Source: Isoetes taiwanensis
Lineage: Eukaryota; Streptophyta; Lycopodiopsida; Isoetales; Isoetaceae
Length of the DNA stretch: 64,000 bases
Direction of reading: 5' to 3'
NCBI GenBank assembly: GCA_021234155.1
Contig: JAJEKV010000235.1
Location: forward strand, 124,001-188,000
The translations under genes and the position numbers were made by a program. Shown here in pieces: positions 11,936-24,020 of the stretch. Below the pieces are notes generated by a model. It saw only the letters and a program-made list of their open reading frames with translations. It had not been told where the DNA came from and searched no databases. Positions within the stretch are counted from its first letter, which is position 1, and each line of letters opens with the position of its first letter.

Positions 11936-13060
11936 CTATAATTAGTTAAATGTCACCAATAGGGAAGTGCCACCTGGCCTAGCTCGATTGGCCAAGTGGG
12001 ACTTGCTAATTTGGGTGGAGAAATAGGGTCCTACCCCCATTTTTGCCCCAAATTTGAATTGGGAAGAGGAGAGGAGGAGCAGCTACCAGTTTTTGCCAGT
12101 TCTTGCCAACAGACCAAAAGTATAGTGACCTACCGTGATAATGGCTCCAGCCAAGAGACTGGTTAGTCCATAGATAGCTTCTATCCCCGCTAACACTTCT
12201 TTGACTAGATGGAATGGTTAAATTCTCTTTCTTATGTTGTTTTGGATGATGATGGATACTTAGATGGTGTTTATATTCTTTCTTTCTGATCCCTCCGTGT
12301 ATTGGGGTTAAGGGAAGGGTAGAGACCTAAAGGCCATCTAGAAGTAGAGATGTTCCTAGTTAGAACCCTTAAAACCCAGTACTTGCGGCTTGTGCACAAG
12401 AGCCAACCTGGCTGAGGATTCTATGATATGGTTCAGCACCAAACAACGGACACAACTGGGAATCGGGGGTGGAGCCTTATTGAGCGTAGCTGCTGGGGCT
12501 CCTATAGTGTGCTAGGCCTATAGTCGGTCACTGTGTGTGGGCCGGGTATGGGTCTGACACCTCCTGGATCGTTGGATATGGCCGTTATGGACGTCCTCGA
12601 CTTTGTGTAGATTTAGGGGGTAAGTCGGGTACGGATACGGGTGCTACAGGTGTGGCAGGTATCCTCTAGCACACCCAGGAAACCGTTGTGATCTGGGAGA
12701 AGAAGCTTCTCTGACCTGCCTCATCGGACCGAGGAGATGTAACCCGGAGTAGTCCCCAAAGGGTGATTCCTTGGGATCGCGTCTCCGGAGGGCTACAAGC
12801 ACGTCATAGCATGATTCAACCTATCTGCAAAGTGTGCACAAGAGGGGCGGATGGAGTGGACTACCCTAGCCATTGTCTTATGCCAGCCAATGCCATGTTA
12901 TACCTCTGTCTGTTGTTATCTTGAGACCTGGCCGTTAGTTGACCCCTTGGAGTCTGAGCCTCGGATAGCGCCTTGTTACGATGTATTGCTCATGTTATTG
13001 ATGGTTGTACTTTCTTTTGCTGATGATGATGGATGGGCCACCCTTCGTGGTGGTATATTG
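11936..13060 (+). mobile_element. LTR-family fragment, sense on plus
   Basis: Matches, in reverse complement, the complete LTR at 56126-57685. Shared landmarks are CTCGATTGGCCA, GGGTAGAGACCT, CTTCTCTGACCTGCCTCATCGG and CACCCTTCGTGGTGG. It ends inside the LTR, just after the last landmark, at the start of the H3-fold reading frame. The sequence is more diverged than the fragments at 33.4 and 43.6 kb, so this is an older copy. Confidence 0.75.
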
Positions 13061-13069
13061 ATGATACCG

Positions 13070-14002
13070 GGGAGATGGAGAGGGGAGATCCAAAAATTTG
13101 GGGGCTCGAATATGTGTACTTGGGTGATGGGAGAGCTATTATAAATGGCAACCCCTTTGAGCTTTCCCCTTATGAATATAATGAGGCCACCCAAAGTTTT
13201 ACTTGGGGTGAGGTCCCATCCTACATCATAACAGATTACTTGATAGTGATTTAGTTGGACATGCAAGCCCGGCCGGACCGCTATCGTGCAGAGCTGCTTC
13301 AAAGGATCACGGCTCGACGCTTCGCCGAAGTGGAGGAGAGCATGGCCGCAGCCCAGGCCGCACGCGAAGAGGCCGAGAGGGCCGAGCAACAACGGCAAGC
13401 GGAGGAGCTTGCCAAGCAGAACCAAGATCAGCAGCAGCAACAGCCAAATGCATAGCAAGAGACCCATCGCGACCCTGACTAGACTGAGAAGCCTTCCATT
13501 AAGAGACGGCAGAAGTCCACCACCCATATGTTGGGAAGCCAATACAAGGAAAAGCTCAAGGCTGTTGGGAGTGTCGGGCAGGCCACGAGCTCTGGCCACC
13601 AGCAAGACCGTGTAGATGCAGCCCGGCCTCAACCAGTATCAGGGGGCAAGACCTTGCCCAAGAAGCCGACGCAGACCCAGAGGGCAGTGGCCCCAAGGAA
13701 ACCGCATTGGTTCAAACTGGGCATAGTAGCCTTACGAGAGATCTGTAAGTATCAGAAGACCACAGAGCTACTGTTACGGAAGCTCTCCTTTCAGCGTTTG
13801 GTATATATGCGAAATAGCCCAGGAATTCAAGAATGATATGCGGTTCCAAACTTTTGCTATGCTTGCACTGCAGGAGGCTGCTGAGGCTTATCTCATAGCC
13901 CTTTTTGGCGATGCTAACCTTTGCGCTATCCACGCGAAAAGGGTTACTATTATGACGAAAGATTTGGCCCTCGCCCGAAGAATTCGGGGAGACCATAACT
14001 AG
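13070..14002 (+). pseudogene. histone H3-fold fusion protein, copy 1 (broken)
   Basis: Truncated relative of the gene at 44480-45691. Its N-terminal part (YLGDGRAIINGNPFEL, then MQARPDRYRAELLQRI) aligns position for position with that gene's second half of the novel domain. A Glu/Gln/Ala-rich coiled-coil-like linker with a QQQQQ run follows. Then comes a basic tail and a histone H3 core from about 13702: [56 protein letters not shown]. Damage includes TAG codons at the domain boundary (near 13252), after the linker (near 13453) and shortly beyond, plus a frameshift near 13805 inside H3 helix 1. Helices 2 and 3 are intact in the shifted frame to a TAG at 14000-14002. The N-terminal half of the novel domain is absent because the copy begins at an LTR junction. 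The H3 assignment is secure; the biological role is unknown. Confidence 0.85.
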
Positions 14003-14799
14003 CTTGTCCATCAAGCATCTTTTCTTGTATCATTTTTGTACCGTATATGAATATAATCGAATTTTGTCTAATTAAACTTTGTTCTACAATAATAATAATA
14101 ATAATAATAATAATAATTTCAATAATTATTTAAATATTGATGCTGACGTCAGCATAAAAGTAAAAAGGTACTTAAAGACCTTTAGGGTTTCATTTCTTAT
14201 CTCTTGCTTATCTTGTCCCTTCTTCATCCTCCACGCCTGCAGCTCCAACGACGACCTCAACCATGCTCCAATGGTACCAGGACGGAGAGCATTGGGTTGC
14301 ATGAGAGTCCAATCCTTCTTCCATAGTTTCTTCTTCAACTGGTGCTTTAAGACATCGATCCATTCTGCAGAAAGGGGATACAACATCCTGCACAAAAAAT
14401 CAGATTATTAACCAGATTTGTATTACTGCTTGAAGGGATTTGTATTACTGCTTGAAGGAAAGGGATTTCAATTTCTTCAAGATACATTTGTTTCTTGAAA
14501 TGCATTCGATTTAGGAGCAGCTATAATCGATTCGGGCCAAGTTTTCGTTGAGGTAGAATCCGGAGCCATGTTTGATCGATTGAGGAAAGTTCAAAATGTG
14601 CGCCAAAGTTTTTTTTTTTTTTTTCGCAGCCAAGATATTTAGATTTTATTGATAGAGAAGCTAGTACAAGATTTCGGGAGGATTTGGTATAATTATGGAG
14701 AATATTGTACGTCAACCGCCTTTATTAATGATAGGCAACTCCATGTAAAATTCAAAATGTACATTACAAACACTTTAACCCAGTTCAAATTTTTACATC
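14003..14799. other. no gene; AAT microsatellite at 14088-14117 and T-rich tract
   Basis: An (AAT)n run of about 30 bases lies 85 bases after the H3-fold stop. A run of about 17 T occurs near 14610. Short open frames on both strands (for example 14126-14395) look random. A pyrimidine-rich stretch at 14185-14260 resembles a plant 5' leader, but no gene follows. Confidence 0.5.
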
Positions 14800-14892
14800 A
14801 ATATACAAAAAAATTCAATCACCCTTTCATGCTTCTACCCATTTATAAATACGCCGTATAAATATGTGGAACGTCACATTCTCCCCCCCTTA
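14800..14892 (-). mobile_element. edge of a 3' LTR with polypurine tract (minus sense)
   Basis: On the minus strand a purine tract (AAGGGGGGGGAGAA, 14879-14892) is followed directly by TGTGACGTTCC ending at 14878, the same LTR start as at 57685 and 59138. The adjacent internal DNA also matches that beside 59138. The LTR beyond the first ~70 bases cannot be followed with confidence. Confidence 0.6.
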
Positions 14893-14956
14893 GAATAATG
14901 TTGTCCACAGCATTGGGGTTAGTTAGAAATGACTATGTTCTACGAACTCAGCAGTA

Positions 14957-15076
14957 TGAAATATAGTAAGTTACACAAAAAGATATGAGAATAATTTCTT
15001 ATTCTTGAAGGTAAAATAGATCAAGTTTAAAGATTATAAACTGTTTAAGCACCAACGTGCATTTCACATGATTAAG

Positions 15077-15080
<4 letters not shown>
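14957..15080 (-). mobile_element. gypsy copy A: outer part of 3' LTR
   Basis: The reverse complement matches 25388-25511 of gypsy copy B, including CACATGATTAAGATAT, GTTTATAATC and GTTACACAAAAAGATATGAG. It is cut off from the inner part of the LTR (18120-18591) by the LINE insertion. Confidence 0.75.
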
Positions 15081-15122
<42 letters not shown>

Positions 15123-18119
15123 TAATTAATCACGCCCACGTTGGACCTTGAAGGCCATGGAGCGAACAAACATACAGTATTGTTCACAGTTTCAAAACTA
15201 GTGAACGATGTGCTTCTACAGCTCTGAAATAGAGACCAAGCACCATAGGATTATCATCTAATAAAGATGAAAAATCAGTAGCCTGTATATCAAATTTAGT
15301 CCGAATATCCTCATATGTTAGACACCGTAAGAACACATGAGCCTCATCTTCAACCATATTCATATTGCATACTTCACAAAGCCTCTCTTCTCTTGGAGTT
15401 TTCGACCATCTAATTTTCCACACGCAGTCTATGAGAATCGGTTCGCATCAGCGCTATGTATTTCTTTAAAGAGCTCGGGATTCGGGCTTTCAGGTAATTT
15501 TGTTCGGAGTATATCAATAAGGGATTCACTTCTGATGTATATGTAACCATGCGCGAACCCTTGTGTGCCCAAAGCTTCTATAACTTCGCGGTTCAGACTA
15601 AATCACGGGCACCAATATCCGTGGTTCCGTAACCGATCCATGGATATCCCCATTTCTCGCCCATCTTGTCACATCACGGTACCATCCTGTGGATGAGGAT
15701 TGGGCTAGTGCCAACTTAGGTAAACGCCCATCCGGCTGCTTGTGAATCCTTGTAACAAAGTTCAATGTCCGATATAAAGCTTGGCTTCCAAAGGGAGCAT
15801 GCCGATACGCCAATAGTATTGCATATGGAATCGTTGTTTAATTCCCAATTCCTCCGGAGAAATATCTTCAACACCGATTCAACTCAGTGTCCATTGATGA
15901 GTTGAGATGCAAGGCCCCCAGATAGGTGAGCCATATAAGACTACGGTCTGGACTAAGGTTTTGAATAGGATTTTTCTGAGTCCCCAGTCTGTGAGAGATG
16001 CCTTATAACATTTTGTTAGCATACCATATAAAGCTTTCTTGCTGCCCTCTATCCGTTTTCTGATACACTCTTTCCAACTATATTTTGCCGAAAATTCTAG
16101 TCCCAGATATTTGTAGCTATCTACAATTTCTAATGTCTCACCCTTAAATGTGAATGTAGGTCTACTTACAGTCCCAAACACCATCACTTTTGATTTGGCC
16201 AAATTGACTTTCATGTGTCTTACCTCACAAAACATTGCCAGATCGTCAAGATGGGACTGTAAACCTTCAGGTTTGTTTGCCACCAGTACTACGTCATCGG
16301 CATACAATAGAAGTTGGACCAGGAAATGACCCAACTGAGAACCTGCTAAACCTCTTGTTCTTAACCACTCTTCAAGCTCGTCTATGTATAGACCGAACAT
16401 GGTTGGGGACAATGGACACCCCTGCCGAACACCTATAGTGCTTCGAATTTCTCCATCAAATTCCACAGGTAACTTGGCTATCACTTCGGAGTATAGCTGG
16501 GAGATAGCTCCTCTAATTTCCTTTGGTACCCCAAGGTGTTCCATTCGTATCCCCAAGTCCTTTCGAGGAACTGTATCAAATGCTTTTGCGAAGTCAATGA
16601 AGGCCAGATACAACGCCTGCCTGGGTTGTTTTGCCTTTTCGATCAACACTCGCAAGCTAAGTGCGTGATCAAGAGTGCAGTGCTGTTTTCTGAAACCTGC
16701 CTGGCAGCGGGCTCTTTTCTCATTTTCATCAGCCCATAAACTGAGTTTTCTTGCTAATAGACTTCCTAGCAGCTTAGAGAACATACTGCCAATTAAAATC
16801 ATCCTGTAATTACGCACATTGTTTTTATCCCCTGTTTTGTGGATTGGAAAAACTCTGTTTTCCTTCCAGTTTTGTGGCAGACCTTGTATAACAGCTTGGT
16901 TCATCAACTTTGTTACAGCCTCTATGGATTTATCTCCACTCCATTTCAATAGCTCAATGCTTAGACCTTGTAAATCAGCTGCCTTCCCATTTGGCATGTC
17001 TTTAAGTGCCTCTGTCACATCCCATATTGTGAACATATCTGAATCTACAACCTCTGATTTCATGGTTTCAGCATTGTGAGAATATATTTCTCGAATCATG
17101 CGTAGCAGCTCTGTGGGGTCTAGATCTGCTTGGGGTGTTTTAGTTGATAGTTGTTTCCAAAAGGTTTTTGGGTGCTCACAAAACCATTTCTGAAGGGACT
17201 CTTGCCGTGTCTGAAAGTATCTTCTCTTCTTTCCTCGTATTAGTGCCTTATACCATTTTGGTTTGCGTAGACATCCAGTAGGTAATGCTGCCCTTGCTGC
17301 ACTGCATTCTGCATCCCACCAGCCATTGCTCCCTGCTTTCTTTTGTTTTGTGCATCCAAAAACTTTTCTAGCTGCTGTATGTAACATGTTTGAGAACTCA
17401 GTGGCATCTTTTCCTACCTCTCCTATCCATGTAGCATGCGTTAGCAAGTCTTCCAGATGCTCTGCATACTGGCTACTCCTCTGGTAATTCAACTTTAGCT
17501 TTGGAGTAAACTTAGCTTGGCTTCTTCTAGCGGATGCTAATCCTGCCAGTTCAAAGAATAGTGGAGCATGGTCAGATTCTGGCATCTTATTTGCCACATA
17601 GAAATTCCTTACTGAATTTTGACTATTTGCAAGTAGGTAATCAACCGTACTAGATCCCAAATGGCTGAAACAAGTGTTCGCACAAGAATCTGGGAAAATC
17701 GTGATGCCATTCAAGATTTTGAGATGGCAGATTGTTCCCAACTCCAGAAACAGATCTCCCATACTGTTTCTAACATTATCTGCTGACTGTCTTTTGAAGG
17801 CAGGATCTTCTTCCTCAAGCAAACGGATATCTCCTAATGTTGCATAAGAGGTTGTTTGCAGTGTTTTGATCCTTGCATTAAAGTCTCCAACAAGGAGGAC
17901 CTCTCCCAATTCCTGATTTTGGAGTGTATCTTTGCATAACTGATGGAATGGGTTGGCTCTGCACAATTCTGTGTGATCATAAATGTGCATGTTCAGTGGA
18001 GCGAAATAACATAGAGCAATGTATTTATTTTGACCAGAGAGTTCAATGCGGATCCATATATATTGTCTCATCTCATGCTTTGAGTGTATGTGTATATTGT
18101 GCGCAATATCTGATTTAGC
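15081..18119 (-). mobile_element. 5'-truncated LINE with endonuclease and reverse transcriptase
   Basis: An open frame of 730 codons (18071-15879) starts inside an apurinic endonuclease domain (LLVGDFNARI; ESDHAPLFFEL) and continues into a non-LTR reverse transcriptase (AFIDFAKAFDTVPR; GVRQGCPLSPTMFGLY; LLLYADDVVLVAN, so the catalytic YADD is intact). The frame stays open up to the insertion boundary at 18119, so the N-terminus is lost by 5' truncation. Downstream the coding is frameshifted but recognisable, ending with a zinc-binding C-terminus (CEVCNMNMVEDEAHVFLRC) near 15350. The 3' end on the minus strand is a (TAT)n tract of about 45 bases at 15081-15123, a microsatellite tail rather than poly(A). 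The element sits inside the LTR of gypsy copy A. No clear target-site duplication was found. Confidence 0.9.
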
Positions 18120-18591
18120 ATATTCAAGGACCGGAGTCCAATAGCAGACATCATAAAAGTAGCATGAAATTCATGAAAGAACATGAAAACACAGAAGCTT
18201 GGGCCATCAGCAACCCTCTATACATGGGCAGGTCACGTACCGCTCACTGGCCTGCACATGTCAATACGTCAATATGTACCTATAATAATTAAGTTATGGT
18301 TGAAGGGACCAGCCCCTATAAGAAAGTAAAAGAACAACCTATCTACAAGGGAACCTATCATGCCTATGGTTGGCAATTCATAGCGGCATAAGGAATGGCC
18401 AAGTTCCCATTATGGCCGAGATGAACGCGGCCTATCAACTGCATGCTTTGCAAGCTATCCGTGGTCATGCCGACATTGACAATACACCATGTCCTAAAGA
18501 ACACCAAGGTGATCTCATCATCGGTAACTACTTTTATCTACGATGCATCTACCCCTGCAGACTAATGCATGGTCCGCGCCGAATGAAGCCT
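18120..18591 (-). mobile_element. gypsy copy A: inner part of 3' LTR / 3' region
   Basis: The reverse complement matches 24915-25385 of gypsy copy B almost throughout, from the base after the integrase stop to the LINE boundary. An open frame on the plus strand here (18370-19065) is a shadow. The exact LTR start cannot be fixed because no 5' LTR of this element is present in the window. Confidence 0.75.
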
Positions 18592-21500
18592 TCAAAGCTT
18601 ACCGCCGGATGCGGGGTTGATGACATCGTTGATGGTGCAGCCTTGAGATTCCCGCATGAAGTCCGGATAATGCTTTTCAAGGTCTATCTTCATTACCCAT
18701 GTAGCATCCTCGACTGGCAAGTGCTTCCACTTGACCAAATATTGGAGCATTTGAGTCCTTCTCGATTGGCGTCCGCTTATAGGCATTTGATCAAGAAGAG
18801 CTTCGTGCACTATCTCCGGATGTTGTTTTGTCATTTCAAGGAGGGTGGGTGTGTCCAACATCTCCTTTGGATCAGGAGTGTGTCGTTTCAAAAGACTCAC
18901 GTGAAAGACCTTGTGGATCTTCAAGCGGGGTGGCAAATCCAACCGATATGCCTGGTCTCCAACACGTTCAATGATCTTGAACGGGCCAACCCATCTGGGT
19001 GCCAATTTCTTGCAGTTACCAATTTTAAGCTTGGCTTGCTTAGCCTTAATCTTGAGCCAAACTGAATCGCCCACTTGGAACACTCGTGGGGTCCTGTGCT
19101 TATCTGCCACACTTTTCTGCCGACTACGCGCGGCCAATAAATATCCGCGAACCTCCTCGACCAAAGCTTGCATTTCCAAAAGGAGTTGTTGGAAAACCTC
19201 CACTTTAGAAACAGGATTATGCCATGTGTCTGGAGTTAGGCATTGATAGCCATAATTTATCATGAAATGAGACATTCTAGAAGACTCCTGTTTCATGCTA
19301 TTATAAGCAAACTCCACTAAATAGATATAGTCGGTCCACTGAGATTGCTTACTCCAGACATAGCTTCGCAATATATCTTCTATAATGCGGTTGGTCCACT
19401 CTGTTTGTCCATCCGTCTGAGGATGATATGTTGTGCTCATCACAAGCTTGGTCTGAATGGTGGCAAAGAAATCCTTCCAGAATGCGCTTACAAACTTGGG
19501 ATCCATGTCAGATACTATTACTCGTGGCATCCCGTGTAGTCTTTAGATTTCCTTTGCAAACAACAAAGCTGTGTCCAAGGCCGTATCTGTGGTGCGACAT
19601 GGCAAGAAATGAGCCATCTTCGACAACTTGTCGACCACTACCATTAAGGCGTCATATCCACGGAGGGTACGTGGAAGGCCCACAATGAAATCCATGGTTA
19701 TCACTTCCCATTTGGCATTGGGCACATCCAGAGGTTGCAATTCTCCTGGAATCCTTAATTGCTCGGCCTTGGTTTGCTGACAGACTTGACATTGCTTAAT
19801 GTATCTGGCAATGTCTTTCTTCATGCGCGGCCAATAATAGCTGGAGCGAATCTTAAAATAGGTCTTCATGAAACCCGCATGTCCAGCTATAGGGCTGTTG
19901 TGTGTATCATGAAGAATAAGCTTACGGACTCCTGAAGTCTCAGGTACACACAACTTGTCTTTGTAACAGAGCAAATTGCCCTCCTTCTTATAAGAGCGAA
20001 AAACCTCACACTCCTTATCTGTCCGTGCCTCCTTGGCCAAACTGTTCCACACTTCACGGAATTCTAGATCCGTGGCCAAGGTCTGCCCTATTTGCTTTCT
20101 GAACTCACTGGTGAGCGTGGAAATTGCATTACAATGGGTTCAGGTTACCAAGGGATGGCGTGATAAAGCATCCGCAACCACATTGTGCTTACCCGGTTTA
20201 TACAAAATCTCAAAATCATACTCCTCAAGAAACTCCATCCATCTTCTCTGATGAAGATTGAGATTTGGCTGGGTAAGATAACAGAGACTCTGGTGATCCG
20301 TATCTAGCTGGAATCTCCTACCAAGAAGGTAGTGTCTCCAGATACGCAAAGCGCGCACAACTGCCAATAAGTCCTGATCATGGGTGGGGTATCGCTGCTC
20401 GGTTTCATTCATCTTCTTAGAATCATATGCAATAACCCTCCCCTCTTGCATTAGAACTCCTCCGGTAGCAATTTTACTGGCATCTGTTGCTACTAACTTA
20501 TGTTTTTCCGGGTCTGGCAATGTGAGGACTGGTGCTGAAGTCAAGGCATCCTTAAGTTTCTAAAAGCTTGTCTGGACCTTTGCCTTCCAGTGTTCTACCC
20601 AATCCTTCACTTTCTCATGCTTGGTAAGGTCTGTGAGAGCCCTGCAATCTTGGCAAAATCCTTGGCGAATTTCCTGTAATATCCTGCCAAGCCCAAGAAA
20701 CTCCTTACCTCCGAAACATTACCTGGAATAGGCCAATCCTTGACCGCCTCTATCTTTGCTGGATCTGTAGCAATACCCTCGGCTGAAATAACATGCCCCA
20801 AGTAATCCACCTTCGGTATGGCAAACTTGCACTTAGAGAACTTTGCAAAGAGCTGGTGACGCCTCAGTTTCTGCGAGTTGCTTCTTAAGCTCAGCCAACT
20901 CGGGAGAACTCATGCGGTACGACGCCTTACTGGTAGGCTTAGTACCCAGTTCCAAAGCTATTTCACACTCCACCCCTCTGAAAGGAGGAAGTTTCTGGAT
21001 CTCATCTGGAAAAAGATCCTTAAATTCTCTGAGAAGACTAGCAATGTTCTGTGGCAATGCATGCACTACCTCCTTCTGTTTAGCATCTGACTCAATGGAG
21101 GCAAGTCTGATAACGCAAAGTATCTTATCCTTGCGTATAACCTTATCTAACTGCCTGATAGACATGGACTGCATAATTGGATTCAATGGATCACCTTTAA
21201 TAGTTACTCGGGCTCCATTAGCTGCGTTGAAGGTCACTTCTCGTTTCTCGCAGTCTATATTGGCTTTAGCAGATGCCAAGAATTCCATGCTGACAATAAG
21301 ATCATATTTGCCGATGTCCATTAGCTCAACAACTAAGGCAACTGGCACACCTGGCAACTGCATATTGAGGTTAATGCGACGGCCATTTGTATGTCGGATC
21401 TTACCACTGGCCAAGGTGACAGGTCGCGGTCTGGATCTTAAGGTCTCAAGTTTCAACACCTGGGCCATTCTGGGAGAAGCAAAATTATGGGCACTACCCC

Positions 21501-21744
21501 TATCCATAAGAATAACAAAGGGCTTACTGTCTACCTGGCCTATAGCAGAAATAACGGCAGGCTGACTTTCAGCATTGCCAGTTTCAATAGCTGCAAAAAT
21601 ATGAGATGCACCGTGTATGTACTCGTGGGCCTCCTCGTCCGCATGTGGTGGAGGATCGAGATCGTCCCAATCGAGGTCGGCCATTGCCAGCTGAGCGGTT
21701 TGTGTGACATAGGGGCAGTTCTGCATCATGTGCCCGGGCCGCAT
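18592..21744 (-). mobile_element. gypsy chromovirus copy A: protease to chromodomain, RT core deleted
   Basis: From 21744 downward: a zinc knuckle (MRPGHMMQNCPY), an aspartic protease with altered active site (ILMDRGSAHNF where D-S/T-G is usual), and the start of RT ([17 protein letters not shown]). A direct jump then leads to [15 protein letters not shown] and the RT thumb ([12 protein letters not shown]). RNase H (20544-20140), the integrase zinc finger and core (20079-19543, CQVCQQTKAEQ; VITMDFIVGLP) and the integrase C-terminus with GPF follow. A chromodomain ends the protein (19530-18592, YLVKWKHLPVEDATWV). About 150 residues of RT, including the catalytic YxDD, are missing at about 20865-20850. 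Additional stops separate the domains. The chromodomain places the element among chromoviruses. It cannot be autonomous. Confidence 0.9.
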
Positions 21745-21774
21745 ACACCTGAAACATGCCTTATCTTTGCGGAG

Positions 21775-22928
21775 CTACTCTCGAGCCTCTTTGGGAATAG
21801 ACTGTAAGAGGTCCTGAATTGAGCTGCCCATATTATTCGGCTTGTCCGGCACGTTAAAGGTGACTTTTTTATCCTGTCGGCCATAGGAATTTTGCTGAGG
21901 GGGCCCAGGACTTGGAGAACGAGGCTTATACGGTGTGTAAGGGCGAGGCTGAGAATAAGAGGCGGGACGCTGATACTGGCTCTTTGGTATGTCCTCCTCG
22001 AGGCTTAATGCCTTAGCCTCGGCCTCTGCAACAGATTTTGGGTCTATGGCCTTTACCATTCTTTTAATTGATGGTGCCAACCCTTCAATATATCCTTCGA
22101 CTGCCCTCTTCTCGTTCATACCTGGCACATATAGCCTCAAGCGCATAAACTCGTCGGTATGGGCAACCGACATGCTTTTCTGCTCCAACCTGTAGAAGGT
22201 CTGTATCTGCTGGCACTTATGTGCGCGTGGCACGTAGTGTGACTTAAAGGCCTTTGCAAACTTCTTGAACTTACACCTGCTCCTATCCAAATGCTTTGCC
22301 CTAGCATAACCTTTCCACCAAATTCTGGCTGCACCTGTGAGGTTGGTGGTGGCGACTTTACCTGTATCCTTCTCGATCATACCATATGATTTACCAAATT
22401 CTTTCATCTCATCTAATTAGGATTCCGCATTAAGGCCTCCCCTGGACTTACCATCAAACTGTGCTAACTTCCTGTTCTTCCATATGCTTGTAATAGCTGT
22501 ATCCACCGTCTTGCGGTATTCCTTATCATGTGCCTTGGCATGGTCACCAGATGATATGGATGACACAGAAGTGTCTGTCTGTGAAGACGTAGCACTGTCG
22601 GTAGAAGGGCTTCTACATCGCTTGGCATGGTGTTTCTTCTGTGCGGCCATGGGTGCTGGTGCCGGTGTGGGTGGCTGCTGCGGTGGTGGGCTTGGCGGTA
22701 ATGGCGGTTGCTCCGGTCCATTCTCAGGTGTGAGCTGCGGAGGGTTTGTATTAAAACATAGGGCTGAAGTTCTACCAACTGTCTCTTCATCAAAAGGAGC
22801 TCTTGCTCAGGTGTCAATCTGCCAGTATTCGGAGGGGTATGCCAAGAAGCATTACGTACACCGTCTATATACACATAAGAAGGTATAAGCGAGTGTGATA
22901 ATCTACAGAGTGTCACAATTAAGACCAT
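21775..22928 (-). mobile_element. gypsy copy A: gag
   Basis: The frame from 22407 to 21775 carries a retrotransposon Gag domain (GAARIWWKGYARAKHL; FRLRLYVPGM-like region with MRLRLYVPGMNEKRAVEGYI) and a Pro/Tyr-rich C-terminus. The same frame extends upstream through an in-frame TAA near 22420 to a Ser-rich segment from 22650 and a Pro-rich run. A frameshift connects this to RLTPEQELLLMKRQLVELQ near 22800. Gag packages the element RNA. The zinc knuckle lies just downstream at the start of the next frame, after a stop. The stop and the frameshift make this Gag non-functional as it stands. Confidence 0.8.
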
Positions 22929-23046
22929 ATTGAACAGTACAATAAAACATAGGAAAATAGTTTATATTATATGATGGCTCATTGAAAATGCCAATCGAGA
23001 ATTACATCTATAAGCAATACAAAGATTTATAATTATCAAATCATAT

Positions 23047-24020
23047 CTAAGAGCTAGGTCCCGCATCTTCCTCCATAGGCATATCCGGCTGTGGGGGCGG
23101 TCGATAGCGCATTAAAGTGGCGCTAGGACTAGCAGAGAGGGCGGCTCGAGATGCTGCATCTGGTGGTAGGAAAGCTGTCAGAGGTGCCGCAACAAGGAGA
23201 CGCATGTTAGCCCAGCCCGCAATGTCTCCCAATGCCGCAAGAGCAAGATCACGTCGGACCAAGGTAACAGTGGTAGCGTGATAATCAATCTTCTTGTGGC
23301 CAGCTAAGGTGGACAATGCACGAAGTGCCCACCAAGATGCTTTAGACTGAGGCCGCAAGTACTTGGAGAAGAAAAGGACCTCGCCTTGTCGGAAGGCAGA
23401 AAGGAAGAATCGGGTTAACTGATTGCCCATGGCCTTAACCCGTGGGTCCACTGAAGTTTCTGTTTCCTTCTCCAAATTCATGGTTTTCTCCTGCTCCTCT
23501 TCTTCCTTATCATCCCAAAGACTCATCTTGGTGTCACAAAGCTCTTCTTCACCCTGATCTACCTCTCCCATAGTGATGTGCAAGGTCTTACTTGTAGGAA
23601 GAGGTAGCATGATGCCAGGAAACTGCTCTGCAGGAGGCTGAGACGGTGCATCCTGCAGCATGAACTGACGCAGAGACAAGAGGGTCTCAACGGACTCCAT
23701 CTCTTCTGGCTGGAATGTGAGCAGATCCTGAATTTGTGGTGGATGAACTACAGGTGTTGTAAAGTCGACGAAGTCGTCCTGACAGAACTCTGCAAGCTCA
23801 TAAAGGACGTCAGGCTTTCACTGGCCACGGATGTCGGTGATAACCCGGTAAGCCCACATGATGTCTTCTAGAAGAAGATACTCTTGATTGTTCAAGAGAA
23901 TAGTGGGAAGAAGGTCTAACCCTGCAAGCTTACGAGCTTGGTCACGGGGTATCGGTGCCTCTGTGGCCACCTGCTTCCATCGAATAAAATCATCCTCTTC
24001 GACAACTTCATCATCCGCTG
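23047..24020 (-). CDS. unknown open frame upstream of gypsy gag
   Basis: One frame is open from the junction with gypsy copy B at 24020 down to 23047, with a single TGA at 23820-23818. The part after an ATG at 23700 is 217 codons. Contents are an acidic start (ADDEVVEEDDFIRWKQ), a hydrophobic segment (LLLEDIMWAYRVITDI), a Glu-rich middle, and an Ala/Leu-rich C-terminal part (WWALRALSTLAGHKKIDY; LALAALGDIAGWANMRLL) ending in a Pro-rich tail. I do not recognise it. It could be an extra first ORF of the element, a captured gene, or part of a different element. It is on the same strand as gag, about 120 bases upstream. The 5' end is lost at the junction. Confidence 0.4.

Noticed and set aside
12976-13632. 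218-codon minus-strand open frame
   Set aside because: Exact antisense of the H3-fold copy 1 and the LTR end; hydrophobic composition typical of shadow frames.
18370-19065. 231-codon plus-strand open frame
   Set aside because: Antisense of the gypsy integrase C-terminus and LTR.
20843-21565. 240-codon plus-strand open frame
   Set aside because: Antisense of the gypsy protease region, which has recognisable motifs on the minus strand.
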